Assembly: GCA_946965045.2 (NCBI GenBank)
Contig: OX337228.1
Span: forward strand, 5,084,001-5,148,000
Length of the DNA: 64,000 nucleotides
Reading direction: 5' to 3'
Origin: Epithemia pelagica
Lineage: Eukaryota; Bacillariophyta; Bacillariophyceae; Surirellales; Surirellaceae
How positions within the stretch are numbered: position 1 is the stretch's first letter; each line of letters begins with the position of its first letter. Of this stretch, positions 21,701-30,381 are shown in pieces. The notes beneath the pieces were generated by a model. It had not been told where the DNA came from. It searched no databases and saw only the letters and a list, made by a program, of their open reading frames with translations. A program made the translations under genes and the position numbers.

Positions 21701-24700
21701 ATGAATCCTGTTCGCTCTTTGTTGCTCTCTCGTTGTTCAACCAAGCTTCGATTTCCTCCGTCCATTTAATCTTAGTCTTCTTCATGAAAGAGTTGATTCG
21801 AACTTTCTTCGGGGGCAAACGTCCAATCCACTCGCAAAACAGCGCAAGGCACTGGCGGTGAATTCCTGATGAAGGAAGAAGGAATGTGACTTCTACGGGG
21901 TGTTCCCCTGGTGGTATCATCAAACCACTTGCAACGTTTCCATTCATCCCCGTGATACCCGAGGCACTCGCCATCGAATCATCAAGAACAAACATCTTTT
22001 TTATCCGACCAGAAACCTTTTCGAAAGAACTGTTTATGCCATGTTGTACGACTTCGGGCAGTAAGGACATCTGTTGTTCAAGGTAGGTGCCAATGAGAGC
22101 ACATCGTTTGACAACGTTTGTCAAAAATGAATCTTTGTAACTAACGCCTTGTAATTTCGGTACGAGATCCGAAAGATGATTGATTTCCCATTGGCACTCT
22201 TGAACCTGCAATGGACTGGGGGGCATGTCACTGTCAGAATGGACGAGTGTCCCTCGGAGAAGAATATCTGCCAGCAACTGCCACATCGAAACTCCATTCG
22301 TTGAAGCTTTTTGTTCCGATGATACAACGAAAGCAAGAACACCCCATATAGCGTCGACTTCACATCGAGGTAGATTTTGCCCAATACAGGAATACCTTGT
22401 TGTCGTCGGCTTCAATACCTTGACGGTTGTCATGTCATCTAGGAAGGCTGACCATACAGCCGAGTCGACGCCAGAAAGATAAACATGGTCACCATCAGAC
22501 GCGACCCTCCATTGCTGTATTTGTAGTTCCTCCAGTATACATTGACAAGTCCGTTCAATCATATTTTCGTGTAACGAAAGAGCCGAAAGAAGGGTATTCA
22601 TATCTTTCATATGCTTTGCCCAGTCGGGGATTTCTCGTAGTCCCCACGCCGAAGGAAACAACAAAGAGAGAATAGCCTCGACAAACTGGTGAACAACCAT
22701 GCCAAGAAAAAACGCAGAGGCACATGGATTAAATATATTGCTGGCGCTTTTGTCTATCAAAGACTGAGATCGCTCTTTCACCTTCAACATCAAAGACAAG
22801 GTTGCCACAAGCAACTTAACATGAACACTAAGTTCATCCGTTTGCCCTTCAGCAAGCATTTCTTGAATAGTTTTTCTCCCCTTTTCGGAACGAAGTGATC
22901 CCAAGAGCGTCCGCCAGATAAGAATTCGATTTTGCGGTTCAATATCGGAATCAGAGTTGAGAGTGTCAATCAGTCTGTCTAGGGACGTGGAACAGTCAAG
23001 TTGCGTCTGGTAACCCTCTGCGATGTTTGCACAGATCGAAGATATGTTGTCATCCGAAAGAGGTGCTGTTCTGGACGTGGTCACAGATGCATCCCTACTC
23101 AACCGATCGCGATTTCGAAGCAGCGAGAACATCGTGGCTGATCGGGTCCTTGTACTCGCTTCTTGAACCGAAGAGAACTCGTTTTGTTTACTCCCGTGAA
23201 CGCTACGGGAACTTCTAACCTGGCCAGCGTTGGGTTGATGGGAGCTGCGTGAAAAGTTCACAGTACCACCACCCTGTGGTTCCTGTTCGGAGTTGATTCT
23301 CAAAAACTGTTCCATTGCAGCAATGGCTCTCGACTCGGTGTTGTTGCTTCTTTCAGTACTTCTCCTTTTAGTTGCCCTTTGATCTCGACTCGATGACCGC
23401 TCCTGATATGTACCATTTCCTCTACCAAAAGCAAAGTGGGGCATGGAGTTATCTTGGTTTTGTTCTGAAGGTCGTGATCTTGTGAGAGAGGCTCCACTTT
23501 CCAGCGGGTGAGTACTCGAACCGAGAATCGCAATATTGTTCTGACGGACGCTTTGTCGGTTTCGAGCAAAGGTTGCTTCGTTTGAATCACTACGGCGAAT
23601 GACAACAGAACTGCGGTTGTCCTGCCTTGTTTCTTTCTCCAGTTGAGTCATACTGGAATTTCCACCGTCATCACTACTTGGTCCATCAGCCTGATGAGCG
23701 TTGTCGCGTTCGTCATGTAACTCTTGACGCCCAGCATTCGATTGTTTGTTGCCGACAACCAGGCAGTATTCTTCACTACCATATCCCCCAGATCTGCGCC
23801 TCTTGCGTTTGTCCTTTCGAGTCTGCTTGGAAGCTTTCGTGCTTGAGTTGGAATCGACAACGATCGTACATCGCTTCGGTCTCTTGAACCGGGCATGTTG
23901 ATGTCGATCAAATGCCGACAATGTTCGAGGATCATCCAAAGAGCGTCGGTTTGGTGACATGGTCCTCAGAGCATGAATGGTACTGTCACTATCATTCTCT
24001 GGTATAGAATTGTTCGAAGAAAATTCATCCTCCTCAGGATTATCGACTGATCCGTGACGTTGATGGCGCATTTCCTCCTCGTCTTGGGCCTGGTCCTCTA
24101 ACAACCGAATGTGGTGACGAAATTCGGCCAGAATACTTTCTATAGTTCTGTCAAGTTCTTGAAACCGCATCTCTCGTGCTTCTAGTTTTGTGCCGCGAAA
24201 CTGAGAGAGTTGCGGCGCAGGCATCTCTGCCTTGTGTTTTCGGTACTCGTGTCGATTAGACAGCTTCCGAAGAACATTTTGACATTGATCCCTCCCATAT
24301 CTGACCAATTCTCCCAAAAGGCGATTGTAAGAGGCCTCCGCTTTCTCTATTTGGCGTAGGCTTGTTTCCGGTTGTATGCTTGCGGTCATGTTCGCCAATT
24401 CTTGACGGGCGCTAGGAATCGTCCTGGTTTCCATATCCTGAGCCAAACGATCGAAAAAGGCTGGTAACTCTAGAAAGGATATGCTTTTTGTTTGATCCAC
24501 AATATCTCTTGGCATTTCCTCGGCATCTCCTTCGGGTTGAATAAAGTCGTTCGCCTCATCGTCATGGTTCCCTTCGTACGGATATTCTTCATAGACCAAG
24601 TCGGCCTGAGATGGATTCAGTGGACTTTGTGACTCGCCAATGTGAGAGGGAAAACGTGCGCTTTGGTTGGACTCGGACCTATTTGGCTCGGAATCTTTGG

Positions 24701-25742
24701 TATCTCGTGAGGCAAAGGAGCATACCGAAGTTGGAGTTGCATCAACTGTAGAAAACGAAATTCGAGGTGTTTTTGCGTCCTTCCCTTGTTCCGAGGTTCG
24801 TTCGACATGTGCAGAGTGGGAAAGTGCAGAGGGTTGTTGGGGTGATCCAATCCTCTCTAGGATTGATGTGACGTGACCATGACTCACTCGTTTTCTCTTG
24901 CTTTGGTCTGTCAGAGTACTCGGATTGTGAATCGAAGGGACCACGAGTTGTTTCTGTGACGTAATCAATTCCTGCAAAAAATCGGAATCGTCGTCGTCGT
25001 CTTCGCCTTCCGATGACAACGAGCCATGTGGAGAGTCCGGGGACAAATCGTGAGATACTAAAACGTTCTCCCGGCTTCTAGTATGGTGATTTTCACCAGA
25101 GTCTCCAGCTCCGGCGATGTTCTCTACATTTTCGGTAGTAAAGTTACTCTTGTGGAGATGGTCATTGTCGTATACATCATTTCCTCCAAAGAGCAGTTGC
25201 TTTGCCTTCTTTTGTAGATTTCGGACCTTTGTTCGTTTTGGTTTGAACGCCTTTATTTCATCCAACATGGCATCAATGCTGTCTTCATCTTCGTCCTTTT
25301 CCTGCTCCACTCGTGGCGCCTCCTTCTCTGTGGTTGTCGAGGGAGGTGCTTGATGATGCGACGATCGATTCGATGCTTCTTGCACAGTATTTAGTGGGGT
25401 TGACCACATATCGCAAGAACCACAATCTCGTCGCAGCGATCCACAATTGGAACATCGTCCCAGGAGCATTCTTCGATCACGAAGACTTCGCGAAGAGGAT
25501 TGATTGTGAGCATGAACATAGGCCGTATCAATATTGCGCTCCAGTCGACCGTCTAAAACGTAACGAACCGAGACCTTCACCTCATGGCTTGGTCGCGCCC
25601 CTGTTTCAGATTTGCTATCATCGAAAGGCGGTGGCCTTGAATCCACCTGGACAATGTGGCCAACACCACCCGGTTGATTGATTCCAGGCCATGCACGGCG
25701 ATCCACCTGCACCAATTCACCAACAATGAAAGGCGACGTCAT
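18750..25742 (-). CDS. Very large nuclear-type protein (possible Mus7/Mms22-like)
   Basis: Single uninterrupted frame; 2330 aa from ATG 25742 (MTSPFIVGELVQVD). The frame stays open to an upstream ATG at 26015, which would add 91 residues of unlikely composition. At the N-terminus is an SH3/Tudor-like domain (about 7-78: VQVDRRAWPGINQPGGVGHI, then VSVRYVLDG), followed by a CxxC-x6-CxxC zinc-ribbon-like cluster (Cys97, 100, 107, 110). Residues ~120-900 are low complexity: acidic, Ser-rich, with Arg/Lys clusters such as RKDKRKRRRSGG. From ~950 onward the protein is helical and solenoid-like with many Leu and Cys. Overall size and layout recall Mus7/Mms22 replication-fork repair proteins, but I cannot name matching motifs, so this stays a guess. 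Confidence 0.6.
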   Translation of the reverse strand: MTSPFIVGELVQVDRRAWPGINQPGGVGHIVQVDSRPPPFDDSKSETGARPSHEVKVSVRYVLDGRLERNIDTAYVHAHNQSSSRSLRDRRMLLGRCSNCGSLRRDCGSCDMWSTPLNTVQEASNRSSHHQAPPSTTTEKEAPRVEQEKDEDEDSIDAMLDEIKAFKPKRTKVRNLQKKAKQLLFGGNDVYDNDHLHKSNFTTENVENIAGAGDSGENHHTRSRENVLVSHDLSPDSPHGSLSSEGEDDDDDSDFLQELITSQKQLVVPSIHNPSTLTDQSKRKRVSHGHVTSILERIGSPQQPSALSHSAHVERTSEQGKDAKTPRISFSTVDATPTSVCSFASRDTKDSEPNRSESNQSARFPSHIGESQSPLNPSQADLVYEEYPYEGNHDDEANDFIQPEGDAEEMPRDIVDQTKSISFLELPAFFDRLAQDMETRTIPSARQELANMTASIQPETSLRQIEKAEASYNRLLGELVRYGRDQCQNVLRKLSNRHEYRKHKAEMPAPQLSQFRGTKLEAREMRFQELDRTIESILAEFRHHIRLLEDQAQDEEEMRHQRHGSVDNPEEDEFSSNNSIPENDSDSTIHALRTMSPNRRSLDDPRTLSAFDRHQHARFKRPKRCTIVVDSNSSTKASKQTRKDKRKRRRSGGYGSEEYCLVVGNKQSNAGRQELHDERDNAHQADGPSSDDGGNSSMTQLEKETRQDNRSSVVIRRSDSNEATFARNRQSVRQNNIAILGSSTHPLESGASLTRSRPSEQNQDNSMPHFAFGRGNGTYQERSSSRDQRATKRRSTERSNNTESRAIAAMEQFLRINSEQEPQGGGTVNFSRSSHQPNAGQVRSSRSVHGSKQNEFSSVQEASTRTRSATMFSLLRNRDRLSRDASVTTSRTAPLSDDNISSICANIAEGYQTQLDCSTSLDRLIDTLNSDSDIEPQNRILIWRTLLGSLRSEKGRKTIQEMLAEGQTDELSVHVKLLVATLSLMLKVKERSQSLIDKSASNIFNPCASAFFLGMVVHQFVEAILSLLFPSAWGLREIPDWAKHMKDMNTLLSALSLHENMIERTCQCILEELQIQQWRVASDGDHVYLSGVDSAVWSAFLDDMTTVKVLKPTTTRYSCIGQNLPRCEVDAIWGVLAFVVSSEQKASTNGVSMWQLLADILLRGTLVHSDSDMPPSPLQVQECQWEINHLSDLVPKLQGVSYKDSFLTNVVKRCALIGTYLEQQMSLLPEVVQHGINSSFEKVSGRIKKMFVLDDSMASASGITGMNGNVASGLMIPPGEHPVEVTFLLPSSGIHRQCLALFCEWIGRLPPKKVRINSFMKKTKIKWTEEIEAWLNNERATKSEQDSFQEAFSPSLGYEVSKTRTRLSEFAAFFDVLSFVCIAVRTDFALPKPQGKELAKNIWGLLSDRRMREHFHVVSSKSNEQCDCKVDTFLVQTAAKVVAFLVLCIAGINPMDPFCRLGRGQLLEHSSLESSLDFLAVALVTCLDCCSHSWEAICFVSGCLGTTVMYLKRLAHSTESEDWQVKGASLFLRCCWDKFLPVFCRCFGSTGPENHSSSMEHAISLLLSILYGLVPDSLGSTTSPPLIQNSPPKTDTGNEDGMEFGLDDSVLVQILDSCETKISQVHVVSLANLLWETFEHSKPSTRFDIGSGMSSARGVAVSRKSSLVCLSLAKLTLLCCDEAVADLILGQLNVQKIQGHKPEDKMYFEQSCFVYLSELLRRNRPLSFVHLEKHMESIALGVISMSLETGLIRKLPSLSLALNSVFDMNGRGPQCNEYFRLKAFTSGKLPALQQRYIEYREVCQGLLFRLQELKSSPGVTSLYESRCLEELDNDLTKKPVSLRPSMEGAMFDRLRLLRGVICQTSSTRNPEDFHRLSILLSQSSWELLCLCESLGNMVNVGENRLKETLRCYSVFYAAFTSWFILRATTDPITSPGFRKTLHEHYLSSLLRCSRSCPNGVLRRLATTTFTDGKLDIKSNDPTYEQVHDVLDLPLIMTGRCRQIIFCCAIEFSRGEFFRSSSSSFQALVNLCHEDNVARSVAHTLSGHREDPMDESMGSSFSRIVESYMRLIDVEKLSHGNGIKQGLDGLKRHTFEEILVRRLSRPRLRGLERLASLHLLRYMLEEDDSDNSVNDSSSTEYGLKVTCALFRSLSTTLMSILSEPKLHVEALYTALVCVRSCVCLPSRRVERNGKGWILDWCLSRSAQVDQETFDGSAYRYIMVTSRYFKRLSNLLRDRHDLNDYRRGLHHKRWEDQRLLFGWDDLDSEAKALEETIGLVSGTTSTSLQVNVYSKTAPSENVDFPEFVPSEQTERLAQMIVSEIIRGLPVER

Positions 25743-26119
25743 ATCGGGAGAAACAATCGTTGTTGCAATGGAGAAGAGCGCTGCTTCAAGTGATCCAAGC
25801 CATTTTCTATTTTCTTGGGACTCGAACAACGATTGCGCTTTGATGTGGAGGGTGGAGGTGCACCAGTCGAAATGGGACCAATGATGGTGCTCGTGCGCGG
25901 GCGCCTGGTCGCCATGCGCGTTAAATAGACGCCAGCCGACACATGATTCATCTCCGAACACAAATCGCAAACCACAAACCCTGTTCCCTACGCCGAAAGC
26001 AACAACCACCCTCATGTACTGTAATATCTATTGTACTTTCCATGCCGAGAGCATCACATATTCTCATGTACCTTGAAAGGTTCATGCCTCCGTCTTACTG
26101 CGCTTTTCCCGCTTCTTCC
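25743..26119. other. Intergenic region
   Basis: 5' region of the 2330-aa gene and 3' flank of the next minus-strand gene. The minus frame 25739-25975 encodes MATRRPRTSTIIGPIS and similar, but ends in a stop without a plausible splice into the large frame. It is left unannotated. Confidence 0.35.
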
Positions 26120-26795
26120 TTACTGGACTTTGTATTGAGATTGGCTGAGATCGACCACTTTGCCCAAGTTCTCACTATTGTTGTTATCAAATGCCGTGGT
26201 CCCTGTACCTTGAATCCCAATACCGCTCCCCAACCACCCAGGACCGAGGATCACATTCATAGCAAAAAAGAAGGCAATGGCTGCGGCAAGTATATAAGTG
26301 AAAATATTGATGCCCAAGAGCTGTGTGGAGTGTTGGAGTCGTTCGGGAAAGTACATGATTCATGTTCACCGTTGTCAGAAAAACAGATCAGAGTAAGTCG
26401 TCTTTCTTTCAATTACATGATAGCGCCACAAACATGACGAAACAGAACGTAAAAGAAGCGCGTACCTCTTTCATCACCATCCATTCAGGGGGCCGTCGAG
26501 ACTGGATTTCTTCCATCAAACCTTCTGGCAGGTCATCTTCCCCAAGAAACACAATGTCTTTCTCGTCCATCCTTGACATTATGTCCTCCTTGTCGTCGTT
26601 GTTGTTCATCGCTCCAGCTAGGCGAACCGGCCCATTTCTCCGTTCATCATGAGATAACTCCAGAAATCCATGCCGTATGTTCTTAATTTCACCGACTGCG
26701 TAATTCGGCCGTAATAATTTGGAATTCGTTCCATGGGGCAGTGGAAAGGACTGAGAGTGGTGAAGCATCAATGCCAGCAACAAAAAGAACCCCAT
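26120..26795 (-). CDS. Plastid-targeted single-span membrane protein, unknown
   Basis: Two exons on the minus strand: 26795-26466 and 26320-26120 (intron 145 bp, phase 0); 176 aa. The N-terminus MGFFLLLALMLHHSQSF|PLPHG is a signal peptide with Phe at the predicted +1/-1 position, the diatom plastid signature. The middle is acidic (MSRMDEKDIVFLGEDDLPEGLMEEIQ) followed by RRPPEWMVMKE. Exon 2 supplies the membrane segment LLGINIFTYILAAAIAFFFAMNVIL, then GPGWLGSGIGI and a polar tail. The acceptor was set at CACACAG because the exon-2 frame has a stop just upstream of its first ATG. The product looks like a thylakoid or envelope protein conserved in secondary plastids. Family unknown. Confidence 0.72.
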
Positions 26796-27015
26796 GCTTT
26801 TGTTTGTGTCGCCGTTACCTTATCTCTATCTTTGTCTTCTTCGTTGACAACGAAAAAGATACCGTCGTCGTCGCGCTTTTTCTGCGAAAAAATGAGACGC
26901 ATAACCGTCGCACAATTGTGTTCCACGTGTCGACGTGGGGAGGATGACGATCACTTTGCCAAACATCAAGACCCATACTCATCTTGTACATGGCTTGCTG
27001 ACAACCACTAGCATC

Positions 27016-27882
27016 ATGAAAATAATACTCATCTTGTTTGGACTCTCATTAGTATCTTTCCATGTGAACGCTCAGGAGGCCGAAGTACTCTCGGAGGCGG
27101 GGGTTGTTCCCGAGGCGGACCTAGACCAAGGGCTCGTCGATCAAGCCGAAGAAACTATTGATTTGGATTCTGCTGATTCCAGCAGCACAATGAATGAATC
27201 GCCGATGGCCCCAGATGATGGCTCGCAAACAACGGAAAAAGCGGGTATCTCTGATTCTAATACTGTGGCACCAATTCAAAGTGGACCTTTGATCGATTTG
27301 TTTGGACCCACCCTCCTATCACTGGAGTTCACCGATAGTACGACTGCCCAGTTCAAGGAACACTACACAAACGAGATACTACGAGATAAGAAGGTGATCG
27401 GTGTTTATTTCAGCGCAGATTGGTGTGGTCCTTGTAGAAAATTTACGCCAGACCTCATCAAATTCTACGAAAGGATCAATAATCGGAGAGGACGAAAGGA
27501 CGAGTTTCAGATTGTCTGGGTATCGCGCTGTCGTGATGTTCAGAGTTACGGCCAATTCTTTGCCCATATGCCTTGGATTGCCTTGCCACCGCAGGAGGCC
27601 ATGGGGGAGCGAGGTGAAAAGTTGAGCAAATTGTACGGCGTCAAAGGCATCCCAACTCTTGTTTTACTTGATGATTTTGGAGACGTAATCAACAAGGATG
27701 GTAGAAATATGATTCCCAAGGACAAGACTGGGATTGGTTTTCCTTGGCGCAACCCTGTAGCATCAATATACATGACCTTGGTTCCGAGAAGTTTGCGATT
27801 TTTGGTCAAACGGGAAATTGGTATGTTGAGGCAAAAGGCTTTGGGCAGGATAAAAGCAATCCTTGGCCTCGGCAAAGCATAG
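27016..27882 (+). CDS. Secreted/ER thioredoxin-like protein (nucleoredoxin/tryparedoxin type)
   Basis: Single exon, 288 aa from ATG 27016. MKIILILFGLSLVSFHVNAQ is a clean signal peptide; the upstream in-frame ATG at 26935 would bury it, so 27016 is preferred. After an acidic linker of ~75 residues comes a thioredoxin-8-type domain: VIGVYFSADWCGPCRKFTPDLIKFYERIN, FQIVWVSRCRD, YGVKGIPTLVLLDDFGDVI, GRNMIPKDKTGIGFPW. WCGPC is a complete dithiol active site. A basic amphipathic C-terminus follows (LRFLVKREIGMLRQKALGRIKAI). The likely role is thiol-disulphide exchange in the secretory pathway or outside the cell. There is no ASAF-like plastid motif and no KDEL-like ending. Confidence 0.85.
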   Translation: MKIILILFGLSLVSFHVNAQEAEVLSEAGVVPEADLDQGLVDQAEETIDLDSADSSSTMNESPMAPDDGSQTTEKAGISDSNTVAPIQSGPLIDLFGPTLLSLEFTDSTTAQFKEHYTNEILRDKKVIGVYFSADWCGPCRKFTPDLIKFYERINNRRGRKDEFQIVWVSRCRDVQSYGQFFAHMPWIALPPQEAMGERGEKLSKLYGVKGIPTLVLLDDFGDVINKDGRNMIPKDKTGIGFPWRNPVASIYMTLVPRSLRFLVKREIGMLRQKALGRIKAILGLGKA

Positions 27883-28408
27883 CGTTTGCACCATTGACCT
27901 TGAGTATCACTTTGGTGCAAGACTGAATGAGACTGACTGGAGCGATGGTTGGTTGGGCAAGAACTTTTAGCTCCAACCAGATTATGTGAGAGACGTCTTG
28001 TTCTCTTTGAATTAATCGGAAAGAACCAGATTCATTGCAGCTTTAATTCTCATGGACTCTCGTTAGATCTAGGGCCCTCTCTCTAGGAACTAGTTGTAGG
28101 AGCATAGCCCGTTGGAAATAGACAATAGTTTCCCTATCTCCTCCAACATGATGTTTTACTCCCATAGCTACCCCGTCAAGAAGATCCTTGATATTTGCTT
28201 GATCTTGATCCCGCAAAAAGATACGCACACGCCGAAAGATTTATCATGTCTACACGTGGAATACATCAAGATTGTGTTGATTTTGATCTTCTTCGTCACC
28301 GTCATTCGTTTCAATGAACCGAGAGTGTCTTTAACCTTCGCTCTGGAGGAGTTCAAGACGACAAAAAGCACAAACTGCTTGTCACGATCTTAGGAGCATA
28401 CCGTACCG
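27883..28408. other. Intergenic region without recognisable content
   Basis: A 526-bp gap between two plus-strand genes. An open frame at 28112-28393 starts with ATG and has a hydrophobic stretch, but its composition is AT-driven and no support was seen. No repeats noticed. Confidence 0.4.
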
Positions 28409-30337
28409 ATGAATCCCTCTGTCTGTATAACTGCGCTATTGGTCATCGCTTCGGTTGATGCGTTCACGTTGAAGAATGGCCCTTCGACATGTCGGATGAA
28501 AACTGCTCAACATGCCGTCGCCCCGCCATTGATTGTAGGGCCGATGATCAAGAAAATGAGGGAGGAGCAAGCCAAAAAGAAAATGCCCATGGCTGATTCG
28601 ACGGAGGCTGCGAACGAAGCCCCGGGGTTAAGGGTCGGAAAGAAATCTTGGCGCTGGCCACCGGTGTGGCCGTACGATCCTCAATTTTTTACTCCCAACA
28701 AGCGAGCCGATGAAATGGAACAGAACAACAACTTGAATCAGATGGCAAGCGCCCTGTCCGGTATTAGCCAGGCACAAGTGGGTGGTGAGACTGAGGATGG
28801 GGATGAGGAATTAGACTCTTTGAAGTTCTTTGCTGGTGAGGGTGCAGTGGAGACCGAGCTTGATCGAGAAGCGGCCGCGAAGCTGACAGAGCACTACCGA
28901 TTCTATCTCAGAGATGACATGTCGATTCTTGAGCTAGGGGCAGCAGAAGAATCATATCTTCCGTTCAAACCTCGTCGGCATGTTGGTGTAGGCGCAAGTA
29001 CGACGTTAATGGAGAAGAATCCCTCACTCACAGAACAAATGGTTGTTGACCTTAACAATGTCGAAGAAGGTCGGGATGTGGATAACGACGAGTTTCGTTT
29101 GCTGGCCAAGGAGCCCTTCGACGCTATCATCATGTCCAATACCGTCAGCTACTTGATTAATCCTCGTGAAGTCCTCCGTAGTGCTTGGTATTTGTTGAAA
29201 CCGGGTGGTATATTATTGGTATCTTTTGCAACGCAAGGAGCGATGAAAGATGACTACAAAGACTTGCAAACGCGAATGTGGACACGGTACAATGACGATC
29301 AACACATGTGGATGACTGGATCTTTTTTCCAGTTTTCCGCTGGGGAAGGTTGGGAAAATCTGCTGGGGTTTGATATTTCGCCCGATTCGGCCAAAGACAT
29401 GACAAGCACTGGTCCAATGGCCGTTCTGGATCGCGGGAAAAGTAATAATATGTTTGTTGTGCAAGCCACCAAGGGCTACCAGGACGACAAAGTAAATCCA
29501 GAGGACCCAGAACCGTCCATTCGAAGTCTCTGTTGGATGTTGCCAACCCTAGAAGGACGCGACAAGAACTTGGTGGTTCCTCGCCTAGCCAGAGTCTATG
29601 AAACTACAGATCAGGCGGAGGTTCGAACGGCAATCGAGGACCACATCTCGTTACTTCCTAGAGTATACGAAGAGCTGGTTCGCATGGATGCTTTCGCCTT
29701 CACGTTTAGTATGCAGGCTCAATTGGCGACAGATTTGCTGTGCAATCCTAGATTCACAGCATCGGACGAGCAAATGACTGCTTTGAAAGAAGGGTTGGGT
29801 CTTCGTAAACCAGGTCCCGATTTCTGGGGTCCTGTAGGTCAAAACACTGCCGCCATTCCTGTCGAAGAAAAAATCAGTCTGTTGGGTTACCTCGTCCCGT
29901 GCTTTGGCTCTGGAGACCCGGCACTAGAAGAAGCGCTGGAGTCATATGTGTCTGGTCTGCTTCCCACGTACGAGGTTATCAAGTCGAAGTGTCCGGGTCT
30001 CCCTGAAGAAGACGTGCAGCTCATGGGAGCGGAGGTTCTGGCTTATGAATTGCTGACACCAGGTAAAACGAGCCGGGAAGAGTTTGCTCGCTGGTTGGGT
30101 GCCTTGTCGAAAGAAGAGATATTGAATCTCCTCGACGTTCGAAAGTCTTATCGGCGAACGGCCGCGACATCGCTGAAAGAGTACTTGGAAGCCGAAAAGG
30201 CAAAGGAAGCAAGGTTGGAAGAGTTGCGAGCAAAGATGGAACAACAGAAGGAAACTGCGAGATTGGAACGGTCCATGATCTTTAATCCACGAACAGAGAA
30301 ATTCGAGAAATTCGACAATCCAAATAAGTCAAAATGA
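28409..30337 (+). CDS. Plastid-targeted SAM-methyltransferase-like protein
   Basis: Single exon, 642 aa. MNPSVCITALLVIASVDAF|TLKNG is a signal peptide ending in an -AF plastid motif. Residues ~165-350 look like a class-I methyltransferase: SILELGAAEESYLPF (motif I, with A-A-E in place of the usual G-x-G), a polar acidic strand region, EPFDAIIMSNTVSYLINPREVLRSAWYLLKPGGILLVSF (motifs III-V, as in UbiE/COQ5-like enzymes), then a W/M-rich segment (MWTRYNDDQHMWMTG). The C-terminal ~270 residues are helical and end in a charged coiled coil (LEEYLEAEKAKEARLEELRAKME-like). Because motif I is degenerate, activity is uncertain. Location in the plastid is well supported; substrate unknown. Confidence 0.75.
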   Translation: MNPSVCITALLVIASVDAFTLKNGPSTCRMKTAQHAVAPPLIVGPMIKKMREEQAKKKMPMADSTEAANEAPGLRVGKKSWRWPPVWPYDPQFFTPNKRADEMEQNNNLNQMASALSGISQAQVGGETEDGDEELDSLKFFAGEGAVETELDREAAAKLTEHYRFYLRDDMSILELGAAEESYLPFKPRRHVGVGASTTLMEKNPSLTEQMVVDLNNVEEGRDVDNDEFRLLAKEPFDAIIMSNTVSYLINPREVLRSAWYLLKPGGILLVSFATQGAMKDDYKDLQTRMWTRYNDDQHMWMTGSFFQFSAGEGWENLLGFDISPDSAKDMTSTGPMAVLDRGKSNNMFVVQATKGYQDDKVNPEDPEPSIRSLCWMLPTLEGRDKNLVVPRLARVYETTDQAEVRTAIEDHISLLPRVYEELVRMDAFAFTFSMQAQLATDLLCNPRFTASDEQMTALKEGLGLRKPGPDFWGPVGQNTAAIPVEEKISLLGYLVPCFGSGDPALEEALESYVSGLLPTYEVIKSKCPGLPEEDVQLMGAEVLAYELLTPGKTSREEFARWLGALSKEEILNLLDVRKSYRRTAATSLKEYLEAEKAKEARLEELRAKMEQQKETARLERSMIFNPRTEKFEKFDNPNKSK

Positions 30338-30381
30338 TAGAAGTAGGAAAACCGAAATAAGATATCTTGTTCTAAATTGTT

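Noticed and set aside
28112-28393. 93-codon frame with a hydrophobic stretch between two plus-strand genes.
   Set aside because: Hydrophobicity comes from AT-rich sequence; no signal-peptide context and no splice partner found.
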